Positions 17,398-27,066 of a stretch of DNA of 64,000 bases are shown one piece after another. The stretch spans positions 26,262 through 90,261 of the forward strand of contig CAKSCN010000001.1 of the NCBI GenBank assembly GCA_934444485.1, read 5' to 3'. Each line of letters begins with the position of its first letter. The first letter of the stretch is position 1. The position numbers and the translations under genes are program-made. A model generated the notes under the pieces. It saw only the letters and a program-made list of their open reading frames with translations, did not search any database and was not told the DNA's origin. This DNA comes from an uncultured Eubacteriales bacterium. Its GTDB lineage: Bacteria; Bacillota; Clostridia; Oscillospirales; CAG-382.

Positions 17398-20300
17398 ATG
17401 AAAATCAAACGAACCGTAACCGCTCTGTTCCTTGCGGCGACAATGGTGTTATCCACGCCGTTTGTTGCGGCAGAGGAAAAGCCTGAAGCGTTACAGGACG
17501 ACAGGCAGACCGAAGTAACCGAAACTGCGGAAGCTCCAACCGAAGCTTCACGTGTCGGCGAATCCGGCGAAACCGGCGGAACCGCAGCGGAAGAAACGGA
17601 AACAGCACAAGAGCCGGCGGAGGAAGAACAGAAACCGGCACAGCAGCCCGAGAACAGCGAAGCATCTGAAGCTGAAAAAAATTCGGACGAAGTATCGCAA
17701 AATGATGAGCAGACCGAAGCGGATAAAACCGCAGAGGAAGAATCGAAGCCATCCGAGGACAAAGAGCCGAACGAAGCGACTGAAGTAGCAGAGGAAACGA
17801 TAAAGACCGAAAACGACGAAGCTGAGAAAGTCGAAGAGAAAGCGGAAAATGCAGAAGCCAAGGCTGATAAACCCACTGAAAACGAATCAGCCGAAACCGA
17901 CAAAGCCGAGATAGAAAGCGAAACCGATTTGAATGATGATGGCAGGGGAGAAGACGAAAAAATTGCTGAAAAGGTTTTTGATAGTGTTGAAACAGTAATT
18001 TCAGATGACGAAGAAAACTGCCATACCATGACAAAGAAGTGGTTTTACGACAAGAAAAGTGTTAATTTGTTTGAGGATACAGATCCATCGGTTTTAAAAA
18101 CAATTGAAGAATATTTTGATTTTAGATTGAAATCTGTATGTGAAACTCGTGGGAAAGAAACTGAGCTTATATCAGACGATGTTGCCGGGATAGAAGAAGC
18201 CCGCAGAAAAGGTCTTAATAAGTTTTGGAAAAAATTGAATATAAAAGTAACCGACGCCGATCATAATGTGCGAATCGATAAGGTTGAAGAGTCTGACGGC
18301 AATGTTACGGCATACGTTTACGAGTGGATATTCTATGATTATGAAGATCTCGATGCCGACGGTGTGACAATGGATGTCGCAGGATTCGGTGTTGAACATA
18401 TTCTATGTCTTGAACTTGTCGACGGCGAATACATAGTCGCAGAAGATCTATACGACGAATCGGAAAGAAGCGGTGTTTGCACAACAGAAGAAAAAGAATA
18501 CCCCGACGAGCCTGAGATGATTACATCTGATAAAGAAGGCGGTTATGATGACAGTGCCTCGCTGTTTACTTCGAATTACTATTATGACTACGATGTGTCC
18601 GCAGCTATTGCCTATGCCGACAAATATGCAATAAACTACAATCCCTCATACTATAACTTCAACTCTATTGGCGGCGACTGTGCAAACTTTGTATCTCAGT
18701 GTATTAATGCAGGTGGTATGCCGCAAGTGGTAGGTTCTGCATATGGCACAGATTGTTGGTATTATAAAACATCAAACAACCGAAGCGCTACTTGGACAGG
18801 AGCGCACCAGCTAAGAAATTGGATGGCTAACAAAAGAGGATTATTGATATCAAGCCCGAGTAATGACCAATTGTACGCCGGAAGCCCGTTTTTTACCAAC
18901 AGCGGTGGACATGCATTGATTTGTGTGGGATACAATTCCGCAGGAAGTGCATTGTATTCTGCTCACAATAGTGACGCATACAGAGAAAAAGTATATATTT
19001 CAAGTGTGAATTACACTGTTCAGCTTACTCCTTCAAACTATCTAAACAACAAGTACGGCGTAATCTATCACGCTAACGGCGGTACGGGCGAACCTTCTTC
19101 ACAAACAAAATATTATGGTCAGGATATAACCTTGAGTACCGTAAAACCTACTCGTACAGGGTATACGTTTAAGAAGTGGAATACCTCGTCAGACGGCAGT
19201 GGTATCACATACGCACCCGGCGCAACATACAGCGAAAATGCTCCTCTGCATTTGTACGCTCAGTGGGAGGCAATTTCTTACACAATCACCTACAACGCCA
19301 ACGGCGGCACGGGCGCACCTTCGTCGCAGACAAAGATATATGATCAAAAAGTTACTTTAAGCAGTTTGAAGCCGACACGCACAGGATATGATTTTGTTTG
19401 TTGGAATACGAAATCAAACGGAAGCGGAACGAACTGGTATCCGGGTGATACTTATGGTTACTATGAGGGCAATCTGTACTTGTACGCTAAGTGGAAAGCG
19501 AAAACCTATACGATTACGTATAATGCAAATGGTGGTACGGGCGCACCTGCATCACAAACCAAGACGCATGGTAAGAGTATAAATTTGAGAAGTTCCACAC
19601 CGACACGTGAAGGATACGACTTTGTTTGTTGGTATACAAATTCAAACGGTAGCGGCGTTCGTTGGGATCCTAATGAAAACTATAGCATCGATGAAGACTT
19701 GTATTTGTACGCTCAGTGGGAACCGAAAACCTATACAATTACATACAACGCAAACGGAGGAACAGGCGCACCATCGTCGCAGACAAAGACGTATGATCAG
19801 ACCATATACCTAAGCAATTCAGTGCCGGCACGCACAGGTTATGATTTTGTTTGCTGGAATAATATAATTTCTGATGGAGTTTGGGTGGAATGGTATCCCG
19901 GGGATAGCTTCAGTGCTAACTGCGATCTGAATTTGTATGCTCAGTGGGAAGCAAAAACATATAAAATTATATACGACACCAACGGAGGTACAGGCACACC
20001 TGCATCTCAGACAAAGACGTATGATCAGGACATATACCTAAGCAATTCGGTGCCGATACGCACGGGATATGAGTTTGTTCGTTGGAATACAAAAGCAGAC
20101 GGAAACGGTGTGAACTGGTATCCGGGTGAGAGCTATAGCGCTAACGACGATTTGTACTTGTATGCGCAGTGGGACAAAGTATACACAATTACATACGACG
20201 CCAACGGCGGCACCGGGGCACCGGAAGCGCAGGAAAAAATGCCGTGGTACTACCACGTACGCTTGAGAAGCACCGTCCCGACACGTACAGGATACATATT

Positions 20301-20583
20301 TATATGTTGGAATACAAAAGCGGACGGAAGCGGTGTACGTTGGGACCCCGACGAAGCCTATGACAAAGAAACAGATTTGCACTTGTACGCACAATGGGGT
20401 GCTTTTGTTGACATAACAGGAGACGGCAAAACTGACCGTGCGGATGCAGAAATGGTACTGAAGCATGATTCCGGTCTTGTTACACTAACCGGCAGCCGAT
20501 TCTCTGCGGCAGATGTAAACAGCGACGGTAAGGTTGATTTCAACGATGCCGTTCTCATGCTGAAATACTTGGAAGAGCATTGA
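17398..20583 (+). CDS. Secreted amidase-InlB repeat-dockerin protein
   Basis: A 1,061-residue exported protein. GGAGG lies 7 nt before the ATG at 17398 (4 nt before the ATG at 17395), so the second is preferred. Order: signal peptide (KRTVTALFLAATMVLSTPFV), a ~170-residue Glu/Ala/Thr-rich low-complexity linker, a ~180-residue mixed domain, a putative amidase domain (Amidase_6 type, ~390-540) with likely nucleophile Cys428 in GGDCANFVSQ and His505 in GGHALICVGYN, six InlB/Listeria-Bacteroides repeats (NANGGTGAPSSQ...LYAQW), and a C-terminal dockerin (DITGDGKTDRADA, DVNSDGKVDFNDA). Probable role: cell-wall or glycopeptide amide hydrolysis by an enzyme attached through dockerin-cohesin binding. 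First gene of a rightward operon with the cohesin proteins. In the present orientation I see no good promoter directly upstream. Confidence 0.88.
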   Translation: MKIKRTVTALFLAATMVLSTPFVAAEEKPEALQDDRQTEVTETAEAPTEASRVGESGETGGTAAEETETAQEPAEEEQKPAQQPENSEASEAEKNSDEVSQNDEQTEADKTAEEESKPSEDKEPNEATEVAEETIKTENDEAEKVEEKAENAEAKADKPTENESAETDKAEIESETDLNDDGRGEDEKIAEKVFDSVETVISDDEENCHTMTKKWFYDKKSVNLFEDTDPSVLKTIEEYFDFRLKSVCETRGKETELISDDVAGIEEARRKGLNKFWKKLNIKVTDADHNVRIDKVEESDGNVTAYVYEWIFYDYEDLDADGVTMDVAGFGVEHILCLELVDGEYIVAEDLYDESERSGVCTTEEKEYPDEPEMITSDKEGGYDDSASLFTSNYYYDYDVSAAIAYADKYAINYNPSYYNFNSIGGDCANFVSQCINAGGMPQVVGSAYGTDCWYYKTSNNRSATWTGAHQLRNWMANKRGLLISSPSNDQLYAGSPFFTNSGGHALICVGYNSAGSALYSAHNSDAYREKVYISSVNYTVQLTPSNYLNNKYGVIYHANGGTGEPSSQTKYYGQDITLSTVKPTRTGYTFKKWNTSSDGSGITYAPGATYSENAPLHLYAQWEAISYTITYNANGGTGAPSSQTKIYDQKVTLSSLKPTRTGYDFVCWNTKSNGSGTNWYPGDTYGYYEGNLYLYAKWKAKTYTITYNANGGTGAPASQTKTHGKSINLRSSTPTREGYDFVCWYTNSNGSGVRWDPNENYSIDEDLYLYAQWEPKTYTITYNANGGTGAPSSQTKTYDQTIYLSNSVPARTGYDFVCWNNIISDGVWVEWYPGDSFSANCDLNLYAQWEAKTYKIIYDTNGGTGTPASQTKTYDQDIYLSNSVPIRTGYEFVRWNTKADGNGVNWYPGESYSANDDLYLYAQWDKVYTITYDANGGTGAPEAQEKMPWYYHVRLRSTVPTRTGYIFICWNTKADGSGVRWDPDEAYDKETDLHLYAQWGAFVDITGDGKTDRADAEMVLKHDSGLVTLTGSRFSAADVNSDGKVDFNDAVLMLKYLEEH

Positions 20584-20599
20584 TCATTAAAAGTGCAAA

Positions 20600-22327
20600 A
20601 TGCTTTCAAAGAGTAATTATAGCAAGCAACAGCTGATGTTGCTGTTTCCAAACTTGTTGTGTATGCTGTGTGCAGGCGGATTCAATTGGCAATACTGCAT
20701 TATTCCGTTGATACTTATGGGAATATACCTCGCATTAAATTTCAAAAGAATAAACGGAACGCTCGGTATTGCTTCGCTGGCTTTACTTATTCTGCTAACG
20801 GCATCCGTGGTGTCAACAAAAGGTGATCCAAAGAGTGCGGTTTATGAAAGTGAAAAATTACTTTGCTTCATATCAGCTTTGCTCATTGGCAGTACAACCG
20901 ACAAAAAAAGCATATGCGGTATTTACGGTTTATGTATGACTTTTCTGGCAGCAATCGGTTTGTTTGCATACTGTTTTCACCTTAATTTTGCGGACTTAAT
21001 TCTTGACGACAGATATTTTTTGCGGTTACAATCCTCTGTTCAGTATGCAAACACAACTGCGTGTCTGCTGGCGTGCGGATACTTTTTCTCTATTGATACC
21101 GTATTAAGAGTCAATACATCTCTCAAGAGATGCATATCGCAAATGATTCTTCTCTCATTGTACCTGACGTTTTCAAAAGCGTGCATTCCCATCTTTATTG
21201 CGGTATGCGTACTGTTAGTTCTGAAAAGGATTAATTGCAGGCTCATTATTGTCAGACAAAATATAATCGCAATGTTATTCTTCATACCTATTGCAATATG
21301 TGTTAAATACAACATATGCTTATTAGCCGGGATGCTTGCTATTGCCTGTATTCTGCTTGGCGGGTATGCGGATAATCATGAGTGGGATTTGTCTAAACTT
21401 TGGCTTGTATTTCTTGCATGCGCACTGATTGTTTCTTTGACAATTGCGATAAAATACCCTGTTGTTTTCGATTCTCTGCACCAAAGAATGGCGTTTATGA
21501 AAGACGCATGGGGTGCAACAAAAAAATATCCATGGGGATTCGGAAGCGGAAGCTGGGAGGTACTGCAATACAAATTTCAAACCGCCTCATACAGCGTCGG
21601 ACTTATACATAATGGGTGGTTACAAATATTGTTCGACAACGGTGTAATATTTTTAGCTGTTATAACGACACTAACGGTATTCACGATGTATACGCTAAGA
21701 AAAAGAAAAGACCACCTCATGTTTTCAGTGATTTCAATTATTTCTCTGCATTCCTTTGTGGATTTTGATTTTTCCTTTCCCATTGTACTAATGATATTCG
21801 GAATGATTATCGGTTCAACATTAGATATCGACTCAGGGAAAGGGATTGTTCATATTGGCAGATTGTGTTCCTTTGTGTTTTTGGCAGCCCTTGCAATAAC
21901 GTCAATCCATATGAGTCGGGAATACATATTGAGAAACTCATTAGAACGAAATTACATGCGAAATGATTTATGGGAAGCAGAGCAAAGAGGCATTATACTT
22001 GAGAAACTGTGTCCATACGACGCCAAGCTTCAGATATCAATTGGCATGATGGAGTTCTTACAAAACGAAGACACAGCCGCATTGAGAGAACGACTCCGCA
22101 AAGCAGTCAGCATATCGCCCAATGATCCAAGCGTTTACAAGTACTATATGAAGTACTCGCTTGATACGGATAATGTTTATGATATGTGCTGCCATTACAT
22201 AGATCTTTGTCCAATGCAGGAGGGAACAATGGAGTACATTAACGATTATACAAAGGAGGCATACAACAAAGGGATAATAACCGCAAAAGAACGAGAAGAT
22301 ATTTTAAAAAAACTCAATAGTCACTAA
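20600..22327 (+). CDS. O-antigen ligase/polymerase-like membrane protein
   Basis: A 575-residue polytopic protein with about ten or more hydrophobic segments in the first ~420 residues. A Wzy_C / O-antigen ligase-type periplasmic-loop motif is visible (SVGLIHNGWLQILFDNGVIF). The last ~150 residues are soluble and helical, TPR-like (LEKLCPYDAKLQISIGMMEF...). The family transfers or polymerises glycan chains or, in Gram-positives, links glycans to surface proteins or polymers. It begins 16 nt after the amidase gene with no clear ribosome binding site, so translation may depend on coupling. Placement between dockerin and cohesin genes suggests glycosylation or envelope attachment of these proteins (inference). 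Confidence 0.78.
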   Translation: MLSKSNYSKQQLMLLFPNLLCMLCAGGFNWQYCIIPLILMGIYLALNFKRINGTLGIASLALLILLTASVVSTKGDPKSAVYESEKLLCFISALLIGSTTDKKSICGIYGLCMTFLAAIGLFAYCFHLNFADLILDDRYFLRLQSSVQYANTTACLLACGYFFSIDTVLRVNTSLKRCISQMILLSLYLTFSKACIPIFIAVCVLLVLKRINCRLIIVRQNIIAMLFFIPIAICVKYNICLLAGMLAIACILLGGYADNHEWDLSKLWLVFLACALIVSLTIAIKYPVVFDSLHQRMAFMKDAWGATKKYPWGFGSGSWEVLQYKFQTASYSVGLIHNGWLQILFDNGVIFLAVITTLTVFTMYTLRKRKDHLMFSVISIISLHSFVDFDFSFPIVLMIFGMIIGSTLDIDSGKGIVHIGRLCSFVFLAALAITSIHMSREYILRNSLERNYMRNDLWEAEQRGIILEKLCPYDAKLQISIGMMEFLQNEDTAALRERLRKAVSISPNDPSVYKYYMKYSLDTDNVYDMCCHYIDLCPMQEGTMEYINDYTKEAYNKGIITAKEREDILKKLNSH

Positions 22328-22340
22328 GGAGATGATTTCT

Positions 22341-23867
22341 TTGAAAGATTACTGGAAGGTAATAAGCCTCGTACTTACCTTGTCGGTAATGATGTCCTAT
22401 GTTTGCATTTGTTTGGCAGGGACAGACACTGCGGAAAATATCACAAAAGCCGTTGGAGATGTAATTAACGGTCTTGATGATATTGGAAACGGACCGACAG
22501 ATAAAACAAAAACAGAATCCGTCGAAAACATTTCGGACGTTGAAGATGATTTGGCGGAAATCATGTCGGAAAACACCGTAAACAGTGTCAGGGGAGATGT
22601 ATACAGCCTCAGGATTGCCGCCGAAAACGGAAAAGTCGGAGACACGATAACCGTCACTGTATCTATCCCGTCAAGAGCCAACGGTACAGGGGCAGTCGGC
22701 GGAAGCTTCAATCTTGTGTACGATAACGCAAAAATGAACCTTGTAGAAGCAACAACAGGAGAGCTTATTTCCGGCTGCGCATCGTCACTCAACCCTAATT
22801 TTGCGCCAAATAAAATAAGGCTCTCATTTGCCGGGACAAGCGAACTATCGGCAAACGGCGGAGCCCTTGTGACGGCTAAATTTAAATATAAAGCCGCAGG
22901 CACGGCAATATTTTCGGCGGAAGATTTGCAGCTTTGCGGTTTTGATTTAAGTCAATTTTATTGTACCGACTCTTCAAAATCGGTTACGATAACCTCGGCA
23001 AGCACAACCGTCTCCGTCACCGGAGTCTCGCTTAACAAATCTTCGGCAACGCTCAATGTCGGCGACACAACGACGCTCACCGCAACCGTTGCTCCTTCAA
23101 ATGCAACAAACAAAAATGTTACATGGACATCGTCGAACACGGCTGTTGCAACCGTATCAAACGGTGTTGTCACCGCAAAGAAAGCCGGAACGGCGACGAT
23201 TACCGTTAAAACCGCAGACGGCAATAAGACCGCAACGTGCAGCGTGACGGTGAAGGCGGCAACTGACAATTCTAAAGCCAGATTTACTTTTAGCGAAGCT
23301 ACTGGGCGTCCTGGCAATCAGGTAAAGATTACTCTTAGTTTAAAATCTGCTGAAACAATCAATTCGGTTGCATTGTCAGAAATTAGTTTTGACTCCAATG
23401 TACTGATATTCGACGGGTTCACGGATTATGACAATATTAGTGACTTGTCAATTCTTCCGCCGAGTTTTGATGCCGATAAAATGGCTATCATCTTCGCCTT
23501 GAAAAACGCAACAGCTTTTGACGGAAAAATATGTACACTAAATTTTAGAATTAAGGAAAATGCTACCGAAGGCGTGTATAATATCAACGCTAATTCTACA
23601 GTTAAATTTGGTTCAAAGTTAGTTTCGTCGTCTGTTACCGCCGGTGAGATAACAGTTTGTATGCAAATTCTTGGTGATATAGACGGTAATGAAACCGTAG
23701 ATATTGATGATGCCGTGCTTTTATTCCAACATAGCATGCTTCCAGATCTTTACCCTGTCAAATATATCGGGAGCATGGACTTCAACAATGACGGCACAGT
23801 AGATATTGACGATGCTGTCCGCCTGTTCCAATACAGTATGCTTCCGGATTTGTACCCCTTGAATTGA
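22341..23867 (+). CDS. Double-cohesin, Ig-like, dockerin adaptor protein
   Basis: A TTG at 22341 with AAGGAG 9 nt upstream is preferred; an ATG at 22332 abuts the ribosome binding site. After a signal peptide (KVISLVLTLSVMMSYVCICLAG) and a short linker comes a cohesin-like domain (YSLRIAAENGKVGDTITVTV...), then a Big_2 Ig-like domain (VSLNKSSATLNVGDTTTLTA), then a second cohesin-like domain (ARFTFSEATGRPGNQVKITL...). It ends in a dockerin with two loops, DIDGNETVDIDDA and DFNNDGTVDIDDA. This domain set is that of an adaptor scaffoldin: it can bind dockerin proteins and can itself dock on another cohesin. The second cohesin resembles the one in the next gene (ILPPSFD motif shared), so the two are paralogues. 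Member of the 17.4-27 kb operon. Confidence 0.82.
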   Translation: MKDYWKVISLVLTLSVMMSYVCICLAGTDTAENITKAVGDVINGLDDIGNGPTDKTKTESVENISDVEDDLAEIMSENTVNSVRGDVYSLRIAAENGKVGDTITVTVSIPSRANGTGAVGGSFNLVYDNAKMNLVEATTGELISGCASSLNPNFAPNKIRLSFAGTSELSANGGALVTAKFKYKAAGTAIFSAEDLQLCGFDLSQFYCTDSSKSVTITSASTTVSVTGVSLNKSSATLNVGDTTTLTATVAPSNATNKNVTWTSSNTAVATVSNGVVTAKKAGTATITVKTADGNKTATCSVTVKAATDNSKARFTFSEATGRPGNQVKITLSLKSAETINSVALSEISFDSNVLIFDGFTDYDNISDLSILPPSFDADKMAIIFALKNATAFDGKICTLNFRIKENATEGVYNINANSTVKFGSKLVSSSVTAGEITVCMQILGDIDGNETVDIDDAVLLFQHSMLPDLYPVKYIGSMDFNNDGTVDIDDAVRLFQYSMLPDLYPLN

Positions 23868-23901
23868 ATTTGACTGATAAAAAATAGAGAGGACTTTAAA
23901 C

Positions 23902-26900
23902 ATGAAAAGAATAATAACAATACTTGTGGCGTTGATGATGTGTTTTTCTTTTGTTATCGTGAATGCAAAAGAAGCTATCCCTGCTGAAGCTAAGTCGATT
24001 TTCACTTTGGAATCTTCCAAAGGCTACCTTGGTGAAACAGTTAAGATTAAGATTTCACTTAAATGCACGGAGGATATCAACTCCATAGCACTTTCAAGAT
24101 TTAATTATGATGAAAATGTATTTGAGTTTGTTTCTTTTTCTGATTATGATCACATAAACGATATGACAATTCTTCCGCCAAGTTTCGACGAAGATGTAAT
24201 CGCCATTTCTTTAGCTTTGAAAGAAACAAAAAAGTTCAGTGGAACCATTTGTACAGCAACGTTTAAAATAAATTCAAATGCAGAACCCGGTACATATACA
24301 ATTTCTGCAGAGCCGCTAACTAAAAAGAAGTCTGATATTGTGGATTCTTTCACAATTCCTGCTGAAATAGTAGTATCAGATAGGCCTAAGAAAGACTTCC
24401 CCTCGACGATAAAGTTTGAGGACAAGGAAGTTGAGTACAACGGCAAGGAACAGTCGATAACGGTATCCGGCAAGCTTCCTGCCGGAACAGAGGTTGAGTA
24501 CAACAATACCAATAAGGCAACGGACGCCGGAGAATACAAGGCCGAAGCTATTCTCACAGCTCCCGGTTACAACGAGAAAAAGCTTGAAGCAAACCTCACC
24601 ATTCTTCCGAAAGCAATCACCGCAAGCGGAGTAACCGCCGAAAACAAGACCTATGACGGTACTGATGAAGCGAAGATAAGCGGCGGAAAAATCGAAGGAA
24701 TAGAGGAGGGCGATGACGTTAACGCCACCTGTCCCGAAACAGGAAAATTCGCAAGTGCCAATGCGGGCAACGGTATTTCTGTTACTGCTTCCGATATTGT
24801 TCTCAGCGGTGCTGACGCTCATAATTATAAAATTGCGAAGCAGCCGTCGCTGAAAGCAAACATCACTCCCGCCCCCATAACCGTAACCGCAGACAACAAG
24901 AGCATGAGAAAGGGCGACAGCCTTCCCGAACTTACCTACAGTGTAACAGACGGTGAACTGTTCGACGATAACGCACTCTCCGGCAAGCTTGCAACAAAGG
25001 CGAACGGTTCCAAGACAGGCGAATTTGACATAACAGTCGGCACACTCAAGGCTTCCGCAAACTACAAGATGACCTTTATCGGCGGAAAGCTTACCGTCTC
25101 CGATAAAAAAGCACAGGATGTGGTTATCGCAAAGGTTGACAAAAAGACATACGGCGACGCTTCCTTCTCAATTGCTCCCGAATCCGACGGCAACTCCGAG
25201 CTCGGCACATTTACATACAAAAGCAGCAACTCCGATATAGCGGAAATCGACAGCAACGGCAACGTTATAATAAAGGCGGCGGGAAATGTTTCCCTGACAG
25301 TAGAACGTGCCGGAAATGACAACATCGCAGATTTCAGCACTACCGTTAAGCTCAATGTTGCCAAGGCTAAGATTACGGTTACCGCAAATGCCGCTACAAA
25401 GCGTTTCGGCACTCAGGACCCCGAGCTTACCTATACGTACACAGGCGAGTTGGTCGGTGCGGACGAATTCACGGGTGCTCTTTCGAGAAAATCCGGCGAA
25501 AAGATAGGCAAGTACGCCATTACCATCGGCACACTCTCCCTCGGCAAAAACTACGACATCTCTTTTGTCGGTGCAACCTTTGAAATTACCGACAAGACGC
25601 CGCAGAATATCACAGTTTCGTGCGACAGCGAAAAAACCTACGGCGACGACGATTTCAAGATTACCGTCACCCCCGACGCCGTTTCCGGACTTACAGCATT
25701 CACTTATGAAAGCAGTAATACCAACGTTATTGAGGTCTCCGCAGACGGCACCGTTACCGTAAAAGCAGCCGGTGAAGCGACAATTACGGTAAAGCAAGCC
25801 GGGAACGATGAGTTTGCTCCTTTTGAAAAGACGATTGCAATAAAGGTCGGCAAGAAGTCTGTCGGCATTGTTTCTCTCGATTTGGATAACAAGACCGTCA
25901 TTTTCGATATTGATGCGGAGGGCATTTCACTTGACTTTGACAAGCTTGTCATCGAAAGAGTAAAGGATTCGGAGAAGGTCAATGTAACCGGAATGGTTCT
26001 CACGGGCGAAAAGGCTGAGAACTACGCACTCACAACAGAGTCCTTTGAAACAACGGCGGATGCAGAAAATCTTGTGGATATCACCGTAAAGGCGTCCGGA
26101 GGTGATGTTGAAGGCGCAGGAACACACATAAAGAACAGCAAGGTAACTCTCACCGCAAAGCCTAACTCCGGTTACAGCTTTGACGGATACTACGTAGGCA
26201 CAAAGCTTGTATTTGCCAAGGCGGTATATGAATTTGATGCTGCCGAAGATATTGAACTCACCGCAAAATTTACAAGACACAGTACCGGAAGTTCTTCCTC
26301 CGAGGTCTTTCCCGTGAAGGGCGGTGGAAACAGCGGCACAAAGCAGGAGGTTGCCAAGATAACAGTAACCTTCGACACCAACGGCGGCAGTACAATACAG
26401 ACACAGACTATTTCGACCGGTTGCACCGCAATAAGACCCATGAACCCTGTAAAGGACGGATACATCTTTGACGGTTGGTATTCCGACAAAGAGCTTACCA
26501 AATCGTTTGCATTTGCGACAATTCTCAGAGAGAACACCACAATTTACGCAAAGTGGGCACCCGGAGCGGAAATGGGTAAGAGACAGTTCGTACTCACCGT
26601 AGGAAGCATGAATGCGAACGTGTTCGGTGAATCAAAGGTAAATGATGTTGCTCCCATAGTCAAGAACAACCGCACCATGCTCCCGGCTCGTTTTGTTGCT
26701 GAAAACCTCGGTGCGACAGTTGAGTGGGACGCCGAAAACCGTGTTGTCACCGTAAAGAATGCAACTGTAACGATTAAGATAACAATCGGTTCGGATATTG
26801 CGACAGTGAACGGCGTTGAAGAGAAGCTTGATTCTCCGGCATTCATAGAGAACAGCCGTACATACACTCCTGTTCGCTTTATTGCCGAAAAGCTTGGCGC

Positions 26901-26958
26901 AACCGTTGAATGGAATGCGGCAAGAAACGAGGTCGTTATCACAAAGGCGGCTCGCTGA
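23902..26958 (+). CDS. Cohesin-MBG-InlB-copper amine oxidase-like surface protein
   Basis: A 1,018-residue exported protein. Signal peptide (KRIITILVALMMCFSFVIVNA), one cohesin-like domain (residues ~33-155), a series of MBG/YDG-type beta domains (PITVTADNKSMRKGDSLPEL, AKITVTANAATKRFGTQDPE, interspersed SSNSDIAEIDSNGNV Ig-like units), an InlB repeat (~800-865), and two copper-amine-oxidase N-terminal-like domains at the C-terminus (MLPARFVAENLGATVEWDAE, TYTPVRFIAEKLGATVEWNA). The last domain is frequent at the ends of clostridial secreted proteins and is thought to anchor or multimerise them; no LPXTG or S-layer domain is present. It is therefore a candidate cell-surface anchor for dockerin-bearing partners. 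A terminator follows. Confidence 0.82.
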   Translation: MKRIITILVALMMCFSFVIVNAKEAIPAEAKSIFTLESSKGYLGETVKIKISLKCTEDINSIALSRFNYDENVFEFVSFSDYDHINDMTILPPSFDEDVIAISLALKETKKFSGTICTATFKINSNAEPGTYTISAEPLTKKKSDIVDSFTIPAEIVVSDRPKKDFPSTIKFEDKEVEYNGKEQSITVSGKLPAGTEVEYNNTNKATDAGEYKAEAILTAPGYNEKKLEANLTILPKAITASGVTAENKTYDGTDEAKISGGKIEGIEEGDDVNATCPETGKFASANAGNGISVTASDIVLSGADAHNYKIAKQPSLKANITPAPITVTADNKSMRKGDSLPELTYSVTDGELFDDNALSGKLATKANGSKTGEFDITVGTLKASANYKMTFIGGKLTVSDKKAQDVVIAKVDKKTYGDASFSIAPESDGNSELGTFTYKSSNSDIAEIDSNGNVIIKAAGNVSLTVERAGNDNIADFSTTVKLNVAKAKITVTANAATKRFGTQDPELTYTYTGELVGADEFTGALSRKSGEKIGKYAITIGTLSLGKNYDISFVGATFEITDKTPQNITVSCDSEKTYGDDDFKITVTPDAVSGLTAFTYESSNTNVIEVSADGTVTVKAAGEATITVKQAGNDEFAPFEKTIAIKVGKKSVGIVSLDLDNKTVIFDIDAEGISLDFDKLVIERVKDSEKVNVTGMVLTGEKAENYALTTESFETTADAENLVDITVKASGGDVEGAGTHIKNSKVTLTAKPNSGYSFDGYYVGTKLVFAKAVYEFDAAEDIELTAKFTRHSTGSSSSEVFPVKGGGNSGTKQEVAKITVTFDTNGGSTIQTQTISTGCTAIRPMNPVKDGYIFDGWYSDKELTKSFAFATILRENTTIYAKWAPGAEMGKRQFVLTVGSMNANVFGESKVNDVAPIVKNNRTMLPARFVAENLGATVEWDAENRVVTVKNATVTIKITIGSDIATVNGVEEKLDSPAFIENSRTYTPVRFIAEKLGATVEWNAARNEVVITKAAR

Positions 26959-27017
26959 ACGTTTTTTGCGTGTATGCACTGTCCGAAAGAGTAAGTATCT
27001 GAGGGCATGATATATCT

Positions 27018-27045
27018 GCGTCCCTCCTCATGGGGGACGCTTTTT
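27018..27045 (+). terminator. Terminator at the end of the cohesin operon
   Basis: Stem GCGTCCC (27018-27024) / GGGACGC (27034-27040), five T. The ribosome binding site of the next gene follows at once, so it may work as a leaky terminator or attenuator. Confidence 0.85.
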
Positions 27046-27066
27046 ACAAAGAGCAGAGAGGAATGC

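Noticed and set aside
27007..27066. Upstream ATG of the lysozyme-dockerin gene
   Set aside because: It lies before a terminator hairpin that it would translate through, and has no ribosome binding site.
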